Shown: positions 36,000-46,029 of the stretch, one piece after another
How positions within the stretch are numbered: position 1 is the stretch's first letter
Layout: every line of letters begins with the position of its first letter
Assembly (NCBI RefSeq): GCF_007991515.1
Contig: NZ_BJYM01000024.1
Location: 1-64,000, forward strand
Length of the DNA stretch: 64,000 bases
Source: Oceanobacillus sojae
Lineage (GTDB): Bacteria > Bacillota > Bacilli > Bacillales > Amphibacillaceae
Direction of reading: 5' to 3'
Translations under genes and position numbers: made by a program
The notes under the pieces: model-generated
The model's input: only the letters and a program-made list of their open reading frames with translations
Told to the model about the DNA's origin: nothing
Databases searched by the model: none

Positions 36000-36313
36000 A
36001 TTATGTCTCCTTGTTTAATGAGCAGATGCCGTATTTAATCGCATTCTGCAATATTTTTAATGTATTGCTTCCTTTGATGAGAAGTAAATCCTGATTCTGC
36101 CTCATCGAATAGTGTGCATATTGAAAAGTGTCTATTTATAGCGGAGGTAATTCTTCTCGGATTTATTTTTGCCACTAAGATGTAGATTCACTTTATTTAT
36201 GAAAACCAAACCTATTATTTTTGAAATAAATAAAAAGAGGGACGGAGCGATAACTGGTTAATAGTACAAGTAGGCTTATACTCCGTATTTATATGTATTT
36301 TGGAGTTCTAATA
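36000..36313. other. Intergenic region between amylase and anti-sigma genes
   Basis: About 310 bp, AT-rich. It should contain the amylase promoter (minus strand) but no clear hexamer pair was identified. No gene seen. Confidence 0.4.
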
Positions 36314-36350
36314 TAAAGAGCCTGTTCCCTTTTAATGGAAACAGGCTTAG
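36314..36350 (-). terminator. Terminator of the ECF sigma/anti-sigma operon
   Basis: Arms AGCCTGTT and AACAGGCT around an AT-rich loop, with CTCTTT following on the minus strand. It lies 15 bp after the anti-sigma stop codon. Confidence 0.75.
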
Positions 36351-36364
36351 TCAGCTGCTCTTTA

Positions 36365-37201
36365 TTATTGTATGGACTTCCGCAGCAATTCCAAGCGCGG
36401 CGGTACGCCATCTGCTGCTTCTATATCATACTCGTATTGAATGATCAGTACATTATCGTCTATTTGATACAAGTAGTATCCCTCAGGCGGATCAGAAACA
36501 TGCTGGGTAACTCCTTCATAAACATTATCGTCTGCTGGTAATGCATGGGGGTCCTCCGCATTGTTAAATTTATGATCGTAAGATTCCTGTACATCGGCAA
36601 TTGTATCCTCTATCGTAGTGGATTCTGCTACTTGGATACGAACTTCTGCATTTTCTGCGCCGCTGTAAAAGCGAACTTCCTCTTCTGTTGTTTCATAGTT
36701 AGAAAGAAATTCCTCCATTTGAAACTGAATATTGTATGGTTCAATAGTGAAGTTATAAACAGTTACCTCTTCCTCCATACCTTCAAGCAGAATAGTATCT
36801 GTTTCCGTTCCGTTCTCTTTAATAGAAAAAACGGAAGTACTATCTTCCTTATCCGATCTTTTTTCTGATTCCACGATTCCCGTATCTTTCGGCTCTACGG
36901 GGGCGATATCATGTTGTATATCGGGATCTGAATACATATCCTCCTGTTCTTTATCAGGAGCGGTAACAGAATCATTATTAATAATCTGGAAAATAAATAC
37001 GCCGCAAAGGACGATAACGGCTGCTGTGGATAACCAGATGAATGCGTGCTTTACCTTGGACTTGCGCTGCTGCTGTGCCCGCTTTTTCTCAGCGTGTTTG
37101 TTTAAAGCCATTTTCATGCTCTCCTTTTTCTCCGTATCTAAAGAACGGTTTATTTTCAATTTAGTTAACTCCTTTGTAAAATCTTTATCATGATGATTCA
37201 T
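36365..37201 (-). CDS. Putative anti-sigma factor, single-pass membrane protein
   Basis: 278 aa. Charged cytoplasmic N-terminus (1-~48), one transmembrane helix (AFIWLSTAAVIVLCGVFIFQ, ~49-70), then a large acidic extracytoplasmic domain. This is the layout of RsiX-type anti-sigma factors. The N-terminal part lacks a recognisable zinc-binding HxxxCxxC motif. It overlaps the ECF sigma gene by 14 bp, which makes translational coupling and a cognate relationship very likely. Confidence 0.75.
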   Translation of the reverse strand: MNHHDKDFTKELTKLKINRSLDTEKKESMKMALNKHAEKKRAQQQRKSKVKHAFIWLSTAAVIVLCGVFIFQIINNDSVTAPDKEQEDMYSDPDIQHDIAPVEPKDTGIVESEKRSDKEDSTSVFSIKENGTETDTILLEGMEEEVTVYNFTIEPYNIQFQMEEFLSNYETTEEEVRFYSGAENAEVRIQVAESTTIEDTIADVQESYDHKFNNAEDPHALPADDNVYEGVTQHVSDPPEGYYLYQIDDNVLIIQYEYDIEAADGVPPRLELLRKSIQ

Positions 37202-37694
37202 AACGAACCTCCTTGACTTCCGACTTCAGCACCTTTAAAGCTCTGTGAAACGTTACTCGTACTTTTGACTCCGTCCATTTTAATACCTGAGCCGTTTCTG
37301 TGACGGATAATTCCTCAATTCCTCTTAAAATAACAACAGATCGGTAATCATCTTTTAATTTTTCGATTGCCTGATGCAGAACAATTTTTCTTTCTTCTGA
37401 TATTTGTTGATCTTCTGGAGATATTTCTGTATGAAATGAATGCGTCTTAATCAGCTTACGCCAGTCTTTTCGATTTTGCCTGCGCGTTTCATCTATTGCC
37501 AGATGACGTGCGATAGAGATAAGCCAGGTTTTCGGACTGGACTCACCCTTAAAGGATGGATACCGGTCAATCGCCCGCATAAACACTTCCTGGACGAGGT
37601 CTTCTACATCTGGCGTGGACATATAATAAATTAAAAAACGGTAAACGTCATCCGCATAATAATCAAACCAGTCCGAAATCAATTCCTTATCCAT
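37188..37694 (-). CDS. ECF RNA polymerase sigma factor (SigX-like)
   Basis: 168 aa with sigma regions 2 and 4 only. Region 2: DVEDLVQEVFMRAIDRYPSF and WLISIARHLAIDETRR. Region 4: LPDDYRSVV-type LKDDYRSVVILRGIEELSV and WTESKVRVTFHRALKVLK. The anti-sigma partner is downstream. A promoter with -35 TGTAAC and -10 CGTC precedes it, the pattern read by ECF sigmas such as SigX, so autoregulation is likely. Which B. subtilis ECF factor it matches best cannot be decided by eye. Confidence 0.92.
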   Translation of the reverse strand: MDKELISDWFDYYADDVYRFLIYYMSTPDVEDLVQEVFMRAIDRYPSFKGESSPKTWLISIARHLAIDETRRQNRKDWRKLIKTHSFHTEISPEDQQISEERKIVLHQAIEKLKDDYRSVVILRGIEELSVTETAQVLKWTESKVRVTFHRALKVLKSEVKEVRYESS

Positions 37695-37744
37695 ACTAAA
37701 ACCTCCCCGGGGATTCTGACATCGTTTGTCTTATTTTTATATTA

Positions 37745-37770
37745 GACGATATGAAAGGAGAAATGTTACA
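37745..37770 (-). promoter_or_regulatory. Autoregulatory ECF promoter
   Basis: On the minus strand, TGTAAC (37770-37765), a 16-bp spacer and CGTC (37748-37745), 50 bp before the sigma gene. This fits SigX/SigW-type promoters (GTAAC motif with CGTC/CGTA). Confidence 0.75.
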
Positions 37771-37940
37771 AAAAATTTGTAATCTTGTTTAGTTGGTTAT
37801 CTTAATGAATTTATTTTAAACACGCTGTTCTGCCCAATGGATGTAAAAAAGGGTGCTCTGCTTTTTTCAATTAATCATGGTATGATAAAGAAAACTACTA
37901 TTTATATAACAATTATGATAATAGATAGGAGGATTTACCT

Positions 37941-38546
37941 ATGAATGTACTCTTCGTATGTACAGGGAATACATGTCGCAGTCCTATGGCAGAAGCATTA
38001 TTAAAGCAGCGTGCACCGGCAGAAATGCATGTGAAATCCTGTGGGATTACAGCCATGCCCGGTGCCCCTGCAAGCAGACAGACAACAGAAGTTTTAAGGA
38101 GACAGGGCATTGAAATAAATCATCAAGCTTCCCCGATCAGCCAGGAATTGGTTCAGTGGGCAGATCTTATCCTGACAATGACTGCTTCACATAAGGAAAT
38201 GGTCTGGGCTAAATACCCGGAAGAAAGAAAAAAGATATATACACTTAAAGAATTTGCACTACATGCCGATATACAAATATGGAATGAATTAGAAAAAGTC
38301 TATACAGAATTGGAAGAAAAAAGAAAGCGCTGTTTAGAACAATTGGATGCAGAAGTAGATCCGATAAAACAGAATCAGCTCCTGTATGAAGCGTGCCATG
38401 AAGAGCTTGAAACGATTCACTGCTTAAAAAGCCAGCTGGTTCATTCGGATATTGCTGACCCATTTGGCGGTCCGGCAGCGTATTACCTGGAAACGAAGCA
38501 GGAGATTGAAACGTGTCTGAATCAATGGCTGTCTCCTGAAGAGTAA
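37941..38546 (+). CDS. ywlE: Low-molecular-weight phosphatase, YwlE-like, with an inserted helical segment
   Basis: LMW-PTP fold; B. subtilis YwlE is a protein-arginine phosphatase opposing McsB. P-loop CTGNTCRS with Cys7 and Arg13, and the catalytic Asp in DPFGGP. YwlE is about 150 aa; this protein is 201 aa because ~50 residues rich in Glu/Lys/Leu (from NELEKVYTELEEKRK to CLKSQL) lie before DPFGG. They are predicted to be helical, perhaps coiled coil. GGAGG lies upstream of the ATG. Synteny agrees with ywlE. Confidence 0.88.
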   Translation: MNVLFVCTGNTCRSPMAEALLKQRAPAEMHVKSCGITAMPGAPASRQTTEVLRRQGIEINHQASPISQELVQWADLILTMTASHKEMVWAKYPEERKKIYTLKEFALHADIQIWNELEKVYTELEEKRKRCLEQLDAEVDPIKQNQLLYEACHEELETIHCLKSQLVHSDIADPFGGPAAYYLETKQEIETCLNQWLSPEE

Positions 38547-38814
38547 ATACCTTTGAGTGACACATTCGAAGTATGGTAATCCGTGAAATCTTTGTAATTC
38601 AAAGAGGATAATGGCACTGGCGTATTTTCAGGAAAAACCTTATACTGGGAGTTTTGAATGCTCTGCTGATGCTTTTTATTCATATTTCCTTTCTGTTTAG
38701 AGCTGGAAGCTTAAGCTTATGAAATGAAACTTCATTTCGTGGAGTTTTACGGACAACTATCAATGATAAATACCGGCAGCGAAAGAAAGTTTAATCGGGG
38801 GAGTGGAAGGTTTA

Positions 38815-40197
38815 ATGGGGAATAAATATCGGTTTAGTTTAAGGTTAAAGCTTGTTGTGTTTACAACCTTTTTAGCGCTTATCACGTATTCAACAAGTGC
38901 AGTTTTTATTTATATTTTATTTGACTATATACAGTCATGGATTAATGTATCACAGCAGTTTTTTGTTATTGTAACATTACTGTTAGGTGTAATCTGGTCA
39001 GGAATCCTTGCGTTTTTTGCAGCTAGATGGATTACGAAGCCTTTGCAGAAATTAGAGCAGATTACGGGAGAGGCAGCAAAAGGAAACCTGGAACTGCAGG
39101 TAGAAATACCAAAATCTGATGATGAGATTAAATCCTTGTCTGTTGCTGTAAACAGTATGCTGCAAAGCTTAAATAAAATGGTGACAAATATTGACCAGCA
39201 TTTTGAGGAAACAAATGAGACAGTGACTCAGTTGAAAGAGGCTTCAAACAGGGCTACACAGCATTCCGCAGCGATTGGTGAATCTATCACCGAAATTTCA
39301 GATGGAGCAGAGAATTCATCACGTGCCACGCAGGAAACGGTGGGTTCTATTGAAATAGCAACGGGATTAGCCAAAGAGGTACAGAATAAAGCAGAGGTTT
39401 CCAAACAGCAGTCTAACTCCATGATCAATATGCTGGAAGAGGGGCAGAATGTCGTAAAACAGCTGGTTGACGGAATTCAGCGTATCGCAGTGGAACAGGA
39501 AGTATCATTAGAAGATGTGAATCACTTACGCAAGAGTACGATGGAGATTGAAGGAATTATTAACTTAGTTGGCGAAATTGCAGAACAGACCAACTTATTA
39601 GCTTTAAATGCCTCTATTGAAGCTGCCCGGGCAGGTGAACACGGAAAAGGCTTTGCTGTTGTTGCTGAAGAAGTAAGAAAACTGGCTGATCAAAGCGGGA
39701 AAGCAGTTAACGATATCTCAACACTCTTGCTTTCTATCCAGGATGATGTAAAGCAGGTGGCAACAAAAATTAATACGAATGTGAAGTCTGCTCGCGAGGA
39801 AGTGGACCGTGGAGAAAATACAAACCGTACCATTGCTAAAATGGGCAGTACTGTAACGGAAACAGCTACACAGATTGATACAATTTATAGATTAGTGGAA
39901 CAGCAGCTGCAGTCGATTCAAAATACAGCAAACCAGTCTCAGGAAGTAGCGGCGATTGCCGAAGAGACATCTGCTGGAACACAAGAGGTTAATGCCGCAA
40001 TTCAGGAGCAGGTTGTAACAATGGAACAAGTAGATCAATTGGCTCGTGAAATGGAGGAGCATGCAGGAGCTTTGAGAGAACAGATTAAACAATTTAAAGT
40101 GAAGCAGGTGGCTGAATCTGCCAGTGTTACCCCTATACAGCCTTTAAATACCAATAAGGAATCTTTAGAAGAAACCAGTCATCAAGATGTATCGTAA
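38815..40197 (+). CDS. Methyl-accepting chemotaxis protein
   Basis: A chemoreceptor signalling to CheA/CheW. Two transmembrane helices close together (about 11-35 and 45-68) with almost no extracellular loop, a HAMP segment ([17 protein letters not shown]), then a long signalling coiled coil whose hairpin tip is [31 protein letters not shown]. The lack of a ligand domain implies sensing of membrane or cytoplasmic state. ATG 38815 follows GTGGAAGG; GTG 38803 would add 4 residues. It sits between ywlE and ywlG. Confidence 0.93.
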   Translation: MGNKYRFSLRLKLVVFTTFLALITYSTSAVFIYILFDYIQSWINVSQQFFVIVTLLLGVIWSGILAFFAARWITKPLQKLEQITGEAAKGNLELQVEIPKSDDEIKSLSVAVNSMLQSLNKMVTNIDQHFEETNETVTQLKEASNRATQHSAAIGESITEISDGAENSSRATQETVGSIEIATGLAKEVQNKAEVSKQQSNSMINMLEEGQNVVKQLVDGIQRIAVEQEVSLEDVNHLRKSTMEIEGIINLVGEIAEQTNLLALNASIEAARAGEHGKGFAVVAEEVRKLADQSGKAVNDISTLLLSIQDDVKQVATKINTNVKSAREEVDRGENTNRTIAKMGSTVTETATQIDTIYRLVEQQLQSIQNTANQSQEVAAIAEETSAGTQEVNAAIQEQVVTMEQVDQLAREMEEHAGALREQIKQFKVKQVAESASVTPIQPLNTNKESLEETSHQDVS

Positions 40198-40282
40198 TTT
40201 TTAAAAAATCATGGTATGCTATAAATGATTCTATTATTTGCTGTGTCAAACGGAGGAATGGAATGAATGACTGTAAAGGTGT

Positions 40283-40837
40283 GTGTCATTTATGATAATC
40301 AAAGACCTGAAGCTGGTTATTGAGGAGTGGCTGGCGCTGGACTGCCTGCGGGAAGATGAAATTGTTGTTATCGGCTGTTCGACAAGTGAAGTGGCCGGCG
40401 AGCCCATTGGAACAAGCGGAAGTTCAGAAATTGCAAAAACAATTTATGAGCAGATGACAAAGCTTCAAAAACAAACAGGTGTCCATCTTGCTTTTCAATG
40501 CTGTGAGCACTTAAATCGGTCTCTTGTCGTAGAGAGACGGACAGCAGTACAGTATGGTTTAGAGGAGGTAGCCGTCGTGCCTGTTCCAAAAGCAGGAGGT
40601 TCGATGGCGAGCTATGCTTATCAGCAAATGGAAAATCCTGCTGTTGTTGAAAATATAAGCGCACATGCCGGAATAGACATTGGTGAAACAATGATTGGAA
40701 TGCACTTGAAACCGGTAGCCGTTCCGCTCAAGCTAAAGCAGCGTACGATTGGCCATGCCAGAGTCCGCGCTGCAAGGACTCGTCCGAAGCTGATTGGCGG
40801 GCACCGGGCATTTTACGGAGAGAATCCATCGAGATAA
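40283..40837 (+). CDS. YwlG/TIGR01440 family protein
   Basis: 184 aa conserved protein of unknown function. Family motifs: VVIGCSTSEVAGEPIGTSGS, HLAFQCCEHLNRSLVVER (adjacent Cys pair), AHAGIDIGETMIGMHLKPVAVP and RTRPKLIGG. ATG 40292 is an alternative start. The better GGAGG (40253-40257) points to short out-of-frame ATGs (40263, 40267) that end early, so translation may reach this gene by coupling. It lies just before glyA as in Bacillus. Confidence 0.9.
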   Translation: MSFMIIKDLKLVIEEWLALDCLREDEIVVIGCSTSEVAGEPIGTSGSSEIAKTIYEQMTKLQKQTGVHLAFQCCEHLNRSLVVERRTAVQYGLEEVAVVPVPKAGGSMASYAYQQMENPAVVENISAHAGIDIGETMIGMHLKPVAVPLKLKQRTIGHARVRAARTRPKLIGGHRAFYGENPSR

Positions 40838-40845
40838 TAGAGGGT

Positions 40846-41023
40846 GTTCAAAAAGTCCAATAAAAATGACACGGCGAATTTCTGCGTTGACAAGCTTTTT
40901 CTGATGGGACTGCGATTACTCGTCCCACCAAAAGCGTTACTCACGTATTTAAAAGCATACGCTCCGTTCAGAAAAAGCTTGTCGCCTTAAACTTCTTGGT
41001 CCTATTTATCGGACTTTTTGAAC
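40846..41023. repeat. Dispersed repeat, family B, copy 2: MITE-like palindrome
   Basis: Outer perfect arms GTTCAAAAAGTCC (40846-40858) and GGACTTTTTGAAC (41011-41023). Inner arms CAAGCTTTTTCTG (40891-40903) and CAGAAAAAGCTTG (40969-40981). The centre holds TGGGACTGCGATTACTCG, shared with the copy at 13581. The 178-bp nested palindrome without a coding sequence resembles a miniature inverted-repeat element. Confidence 0.75.
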
Positions 41024-41121
41024 GTGTATTAACAGATTGGATTCTTTATTCCTTTCCCCTCAGTTTGGACAACAAATAATAATTCTTTCACACTTTACCT
41101 TACATAGGAGGCTGTACACTA

Positions 41122-42360
41122 ATGATGGAATATGTAAAACAAGCAGATAATGAAGTTTTTCAGGCAATGTTACAGGAGAAAGAGCGTCAGCAGGATAAAA
41201 TTGAGCTGATTGCTTCAGAAAACTTTGTATCCAGAGCAGTTATGGATGCAATGGGCTCCATACTTACAAATAAATATGCTGAAGGTTACCCGGATAAGCG
41301 CTATTATGGCGGTTGTGAGTATGTTGATATTGTAGAGGACCTTGCAAGAGAACGTGCCAAGGAAATATTCGGCGCAGATCATGCCAATGTACAGCCTCAT
41401 TCCGGTTCTCAGGCGAATATGGCAGTTTATTTTACTTTTCTTGAGCCGGGAGATACGGTATTGGGAATGAATTTGAACCACGGCGGACATTTAACACATG
41501 GAAGCCCGGTTAACTTCAGTGGCGGTTTGTACAATTTTGTTGACTATGGTGTGGATAAAGAGACAGAACAGCTGGATTATGACGCTGTTTTGGAAAAAGC
41601 AAAAGAAGTAAAACCGAAATTGATTGTTGCCGGTGCAAGTGCCTATTCACGAAGCATCGATTTTAAAAAGTTTAGGGAAATTGCAGATGCTGTCGGTGCT
41701 TATCTGATGGTTGACATGGCACACATTGCCGGGTTGGTTGCTACAGGTCATCATGAAAATCCGGTTCCGCATGCTGATTTTGTCACAACAACAACGCATA
41801 AAACATTGCGTGGACCACGTGGAGGTATGATTCTTTGTAAAGAAGAATATGCGAAAAAAATTGATAAAGCGATCTTCCCGGGAATTCAGGGCGGGCCTTT
41901 AATGCATATCATTGCAGCAAAAGCTGTTTCCTTTAAGGAAGTCTTATCTGATGATTTTAAAGCATATTCCGGAAACATTATCGACAATGCAAAAGCACTT
42001 GGCGAAGCATTGCAAAAAGAAGGCATCCGCATTGTTTCAGGCGGAACAGACAACCATTTGTTATTATTAGACGTTACACCATTGAACCTTACAGGAAAAG
42101 TAGCAGAAAAAGCTCTAGATGATGTTGGCGTAACAACAAACAAAAATACAATTCCATTTGATACCGAAAGCCCATTTGTAACAAGCGGGGTCCGCATCGG
42201 AACCGCAGCAGTAACAACACGCGGATTCGGCATTGAAGAAATGAAAGAAATAGCAGAAATCATCTCACTTACATTAAAAAATTACGAAGACGAAGCAAAA
42301 CTAAAAGAAGTCAAACAACGCGTACAAGCACTAACAGAAAAATTCCCACTCTATAAATAA
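41122..42360 (+). CDS. glyA: Serine hydroxymethyltransferase
   Basis: PLP enzyme interconverting serine and glycine with tetrahydrofolate. [26 protein letters not shown], and PLP Lys227 in [14 protein letters not shown]. 412 aa. ATAGGAGG precedes the start; ATG 41122 and 41125 are both possible. It lies between the MITE-like repeat and a terminator. Confidence 0.98.
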   Translation: MMEYVKQADNEVFQAMLQEKERQQDKIELIASENFVSRAVMDAMGSILTNKYAEGYPDKRYYGGCEYVDIVEDLARERAKEIFGADHANVQPHSGSQANMAVYFTFLEPGDTVLGMNLNHGGHLTHGSPVNFSGGLYNFVDYGVDKETEQLDYDAVLEKAKEVKPKLIVAGASAYSRSIDFKKFREIADAVGAYLMVDMAHIAGLVATGHHENPVPHADFVTTTTHKTLRGPRGGMILCKEEYAKKIDKAIFPGIQGGPLMHIIAAKAVSFKEVLSDDFKAYSGNIIDNAKALGEALQKEGIRIVSGGTDNHLLLLDVTPLNLTGKVAEKALDDVGVTTNKNTIPFDTESPFVTSGVRIGTAAVTTRGFGIEEMKEIAEIISLTLKNYEDEAKLKEVKQRVQALTEKFPLYK

Positions 42361-42361
42361 A

Positions 42362-42380
42362 TTATCCCCAATGTGGATAA
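42362..42380. promoter_or_regulatory. DnaA-box pair after glyA
   Basis: TTATCCCCA (42362-42370, one mismatch) faces TGTGGATAA (42372-42380, perfect complement of TTATCCACA), right after the glyA stop codon. Confidence 0.45.
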
Positions 42381-42404
42381 TAGATTACTATTTTAAATAA
42401 AACT

Positions 42405-42447
42405 CAAAAATCTGCAGAGTAGTCCACAACTACTCCGCGGATTTTTT
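42405..42447 (+). terminator. glyA terminator
   Basis: AAAAATC-TGC-GAGTAG pairs with CTACTC-GC-GGATTTTTT, with a short internal mismatch, and ends in a T-run. Confidence 0.85.
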
Positions 42448-42542
42448 ATTTCTATATTTAAATTTTTGCTCTTTTTGAGTCTGACTATATAAATTGAGTG
42501 GTTAAATTATATTTTTAATTTTTCATAAGAAATTCTAACTAG

Positions 42543-42580
42543 CTCCAGAAAAACACGGAAAGCGTAGTGTTTTTCTGGAG
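42543..42580. repeat. Dispersed palindromic repeat, family A, copy 2
   Basis: Perfect 14-bp arms CTCCAGAAAAACAC (42543-42556) and GTGTTTTTCTGGAG (42567-42580) around GGAAAGCGTA. It shares arms and loop core with 241-283. Confidence 0.7.
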
Positions 42581-42727
42581 CGGCCGCTGCTAGACTTCCA
42601 TTAGTACCCATTACATATAAAAGAATAAATATAAAACCAACTTGATTTCTCAACAAATCAAAGCGATAATAAAAAGGAAATTAAAATTTTTGAAATAAAC
42701 TATTATTAATATAACCATAAAGATTAC

Positions 42728-42756
42728 TTGAAAGCATACATGATTTTCAGTACAAT
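42728..42756 (+). promoter_or_regulatory. upp sigma-A promoter
   Basis: TTGAAA (42728-42733), 17 bp, TACAAT (42751-42756), 33 bp before the upp start codon. Confidence 0.7.
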
Positions 42757-42777
42757 TTGAACGATATATAATTTTAG

Positions 42778-43419
<642 letters not shown>

Positions 43420-43426
43420 CAGAACG

Positions 43427-43463
43427 AAAAACAGACTGGATAATAGTATTCAGTCTGTTTTTA
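43427..43463 (+). terminator. upp terminator
   Basis: AAAACAGACTG pairs with CAGTCTGTTTT, with trailing Ts, directly after upp. Confidence 0.9.
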
Positions 43464-43493
43464 TATCCAGCAGAAAATCACAGCTTCAGTTCC

Positions 43494-43564
43494 TGTGGAT
43501 AAACATTAGAAAATATCCTCTAAGCACGTTGTGTATAACTTTAAAGGTTTAAAAATTTGCATAA
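43494..43564. promoter_or_regulatory. DnaA boxes upstream of the vpr-like protease
   Basis: Two perfect sites on the minus strand, TGTGGATAA (43494-43502) and TGTGTATAA (43530-43538), plus TTTGCATAA (43556-43564) with one mismatch. From memory, the upstream region of vpr is one of the B. subtilis DnaA-binding loci. Confidence 0.65.
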
Positions 43565-43609
43565 AATAACATCTATTCACGAAAACTACTCTACAGAGGT
43601 GGAGATGTT

Positions 43610-45808
43610 ATGTGGAATAAGATGATATGCTTTTTTGCTGTCTGCTTGATTTTAACGCAGATGCAGATTGATAATGATACGCATGCCGAAGAGCTCAAGC
43701 AAACACTCATTATAGAAGTGGAAGGCGACCCTAATAAAGTAAAAGAAGAAATAGAAGCTTATCATCCATTTGTGGAAGTGGTAGCTGTTTACGATATTGT
43801 TTTTAAGGGGCTGGCCGTGGAAGGGAAAGCAGAACAATTAGCCGGACTGGGTTCGATAGAACAGATTAAGGCATTTCATCAGAATCAAACTTATCAAGCC
43901 CTGCCTTTCCAAGCTGATAATGCTGATGTGATTGAAAAGATGGATCCTTCCAAATCTAAAGCCTATGATTTGAATGAAACATCTTACACTGGTAAGGGAG
44001 TTAAGGTTGGCATTATTGATACAGGAATTGATTATAATCATCCGGATTTAGAGAAAAATTATCAGGGCGGCTATGATCTTGTTGATTTTGATGATGAGCC
44101 GATGGAAACGACACCGGAGGAAGGCCCTGCCACCTCACACGGAACGCATGTTGCAGGGATTATTGCGGGTGATGGGGATATGAAAGGTGTAGCTCCAGAT
44201 GCAGAAATCTACGCATATCGTGCATTGGGACCAGGGGGAACAGGCTCTACGGTTCAAGTATTAGCTGCTATGGAAAAAGCGATAGAAGATGAGGTTGATA
44301 TTATAAACCTTTCATTAGGAAATGACGTAAATGTTCCTGATTACCCGACAAGTATTGCTGTTAATCGTGCCAGTGAGCTTGGGATTATTGTTGTGATTGC
44401 CAATGGAAACAGCGGTCCAGATGCATGGACAGTCGGATCACCGGCAACAGCAGACCGGTCTGTATCTGTAGGAGCATCCACCACACCACAGAAAAATCCT
44501 GTACTTATTGATACATTTGAAAAAAAGGAAATTTCCTTAGTAGAAGCGGTAGGAGCCCCTGCGTGGGAGCTGAATCGTTCTTACCAGCTGGAAGATATGG
44601 ATAATATGGAACAGGGACAATCCATGCACGGAAAAATTGCTCTTACCAGACGTAAGGAAATACCCTTCTTTGAATTGGCTCTTCAAGCCGAAAGTATGGG
44701 AGCAGAGGCTTTAATTATTTATAATTCGGAGCCTGGACCGCTCCAGGCATCTGTTCAGAATAACCGGCAGCCTGTAAACATTCCGGTTGGATCTATTCAA
44801 AAGGAAGAAGGGGAATGGCTGCAGTCGCAAATCAATCAAAGTACTTATTTTATCGATGCTGCTCAAAAAGACAATTTACTAACGATTGCTCCTTTTAGCT
44901 CCAGGGGGCCGGTTGCCGTCCAATGGGCTATTAAACCGGATATCTCAGCGCCCGGGGCTGCTGTTTGGAGTACCGTTCCAGGAGGATACCAGGCAATGGA
45001 TGGAACCAGCATGGCCGCTCCTCACGTGGCAGGAGCCTTTGCTGTTTTGAAAGAAGCACATCCAAACTGGACCGACAAGCAGCTGATTGGTGCTCTAAAA
45101 ACAACAGCACAGCCTTTTGAAGAAAAAGAACACCGATTAAATGCAACAACTCAGGGAATGGGGTTGCTGCAGCTTGAAGCTGCGATAGATACTTCTGCAA
45201 TTATCTATGACCCGCAATTGGAGTTTGGCAAGTTGAGCCGCTATCAGGAAGAGTTTACGGAAACAATAACAATAGAAAACAAAACGGAGAAAGAACAAAC
45301 ATATTATTTTGAGACGCCGGAACGAAAAGACGGTTTAGTGTGGAGTCTTCCACAGAGCTTCACCGTCCAGCCTAAGGAGCAAAAAGAAATAACATTGAAG
45401 CTGTCAATGAATCGGGACCGTTTAGAAGAAGGTGTTCATGAAGGATGGCTGACACTCAGAGAGGCTGAGAAAAACTATGATCTGCCATACATTATTGTAA
45501 ACCAGGAGGCCGATCAGCCAAAGACAGCAGGCTTTGAATTTTACCTGGAACCCTTCGAACAAGAAAACTATAAATATCAATATTATTTAACTGAACCGGT
45601 GAAGAGCCTGGAAATCAACCTGTACCAGCCGGAGACTTTCGTATTTGAACGGAAGCTGCTGAAGGAAGCAGAGCTTGAAAAAGGGATGCATGAAGGAGTT
45701 CTCAGTAAAGAAGAGGCCGGAGCACCCGGATATTACCTCGCATTAATTACTGCTGAGCTTGAGAACGGAGAATTTGAACAGGTAGAGACCCTCATTTTTA
45801 TACAATAA
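43610..45808 (+). CDS. vpr: Secreted subtilisin-like serine protease (Vpr-like)
   Basis: 732 aa. Short signal peptide (MWNKMICFFAVCLILTQMQ), inhibitor-I9-type propeptide (~30-105), S8 catalytic domain with Asp137 (DTGID), His177 (HGTHVAG) and Ser467 (GTSMAAPH). A PA domain is inserted between His and Ser (~300-430; GAEALIIYNSEPGP). The C-terminal ~200 residues form Fn3-like beta domains. This is the Vpr architecture. GAGGTGGAG precedes the ATG. It sits between upp and atpI, which are adjacent in B. subtilis, so this gene was placed here secondarily. Confidence 0.93.
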   Translation: MWNKMICFFAVCLILTQMQIDNDTHAEELKQTLIIEVEGDPNKVKEEIEAYHPFVEVVAVYDIVFKGLAVEGKAEQLAGLGSIEQIKAFHQNQTYQALPFQADNADVIEKMDPSKSKAYDLNETSYTGKGVKVGIIDTGIDYNHPDLEKNYQGGYDLVDFDDEPMETTPEEGPATSHGTHVAGIIAGDGDMKGVAPDAEIYAYRALGPGGTGSTVQVLAAMEKAIEDEVDIINLSLGNDVNVPDYPTSIAVNRASELGIIVVIANGNSGPDAWTVGSPATADRSVSVGASTTPQKNPVLIDTFEKKEISLVEAVGAPAWELNRSYQLEDMDNMEQGQSMHGKIALTRRKEIPFFELALQAESMGAEALIIYNSEPGPLQASVQNNRQPVNIPVGSIQKEEGEWLQSQINQSTYFIDAAQKDNLLTIAPFSSRGPVAVQWAIKPDISAPGAAVWSTVPGGYQAMDGTSMAAPHVAGAFAVLKEAHPNWTDKQLIGALKTTAQPFEEKEHRLNATTQGMGLLQLEAAIDTSAIIYDPQLEFGKLSRYQEEFTETITIENKTEKEQTYYFETPERKDGLVWSLPQSFTVQPKEQKEITLKLSMNRDRLEEGVHEGWLTLREAEKNYDLPYIIVNQEADQPKTAGFEFYLEPFEQENYKYQYYLTEPVKSLEINLYQPETFVFERKLLKEAELEKGMHEGVLSKEEAGAPGYYLALITAELENGEFEQVETLIFIQ

Positions 45809-45876
45809 AATAAACCAGAATTCGACATTTTTTATAGTTGAAAAGACATGTTCACAAAACTGTCAAATTGAACAAA

Positions 45877-45927
45877 AAGCATTTGTGAATCCATTTGCCG
45901 GAAATGGGGTTCACAAGTGCTTATTTT
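45877..45927 (+). terminator. vpr terminator
   Basis: Arms AAGCA.TTGTGAA and TTCACAAGTGCTT with an inner CATTT/AAATG extension around GCCG; TTATTTTAAT follows. Confidence 0.75.
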
Positions 45928-45999
45928 AATAAGTATAAAGGTTGATTTGAAGCAATTTATTACGGTTTAAGAAATACCTCGTATATTGCGTTATACACA

Positions 46000-46029
46000 T
46001 TGACAACTGTTACAGGCGTATTGTAAACT
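46000..46029 (+). promoter_or_regulatory. Probable atp operon promoter
   Basis: TTGACA (46000-46005), 18 bp, TAAACT (46024-46029). A perfect DnaA box abuts the -35 (45991-45999). Confidence 0.5.

Noticed and set aside
40263-40320. Short leader peptide before the ywlG-like gene
   Set aside because: Two short ATG frames follow a good GGAGG, but neither resembles a known leader; noted only in the gene entry.
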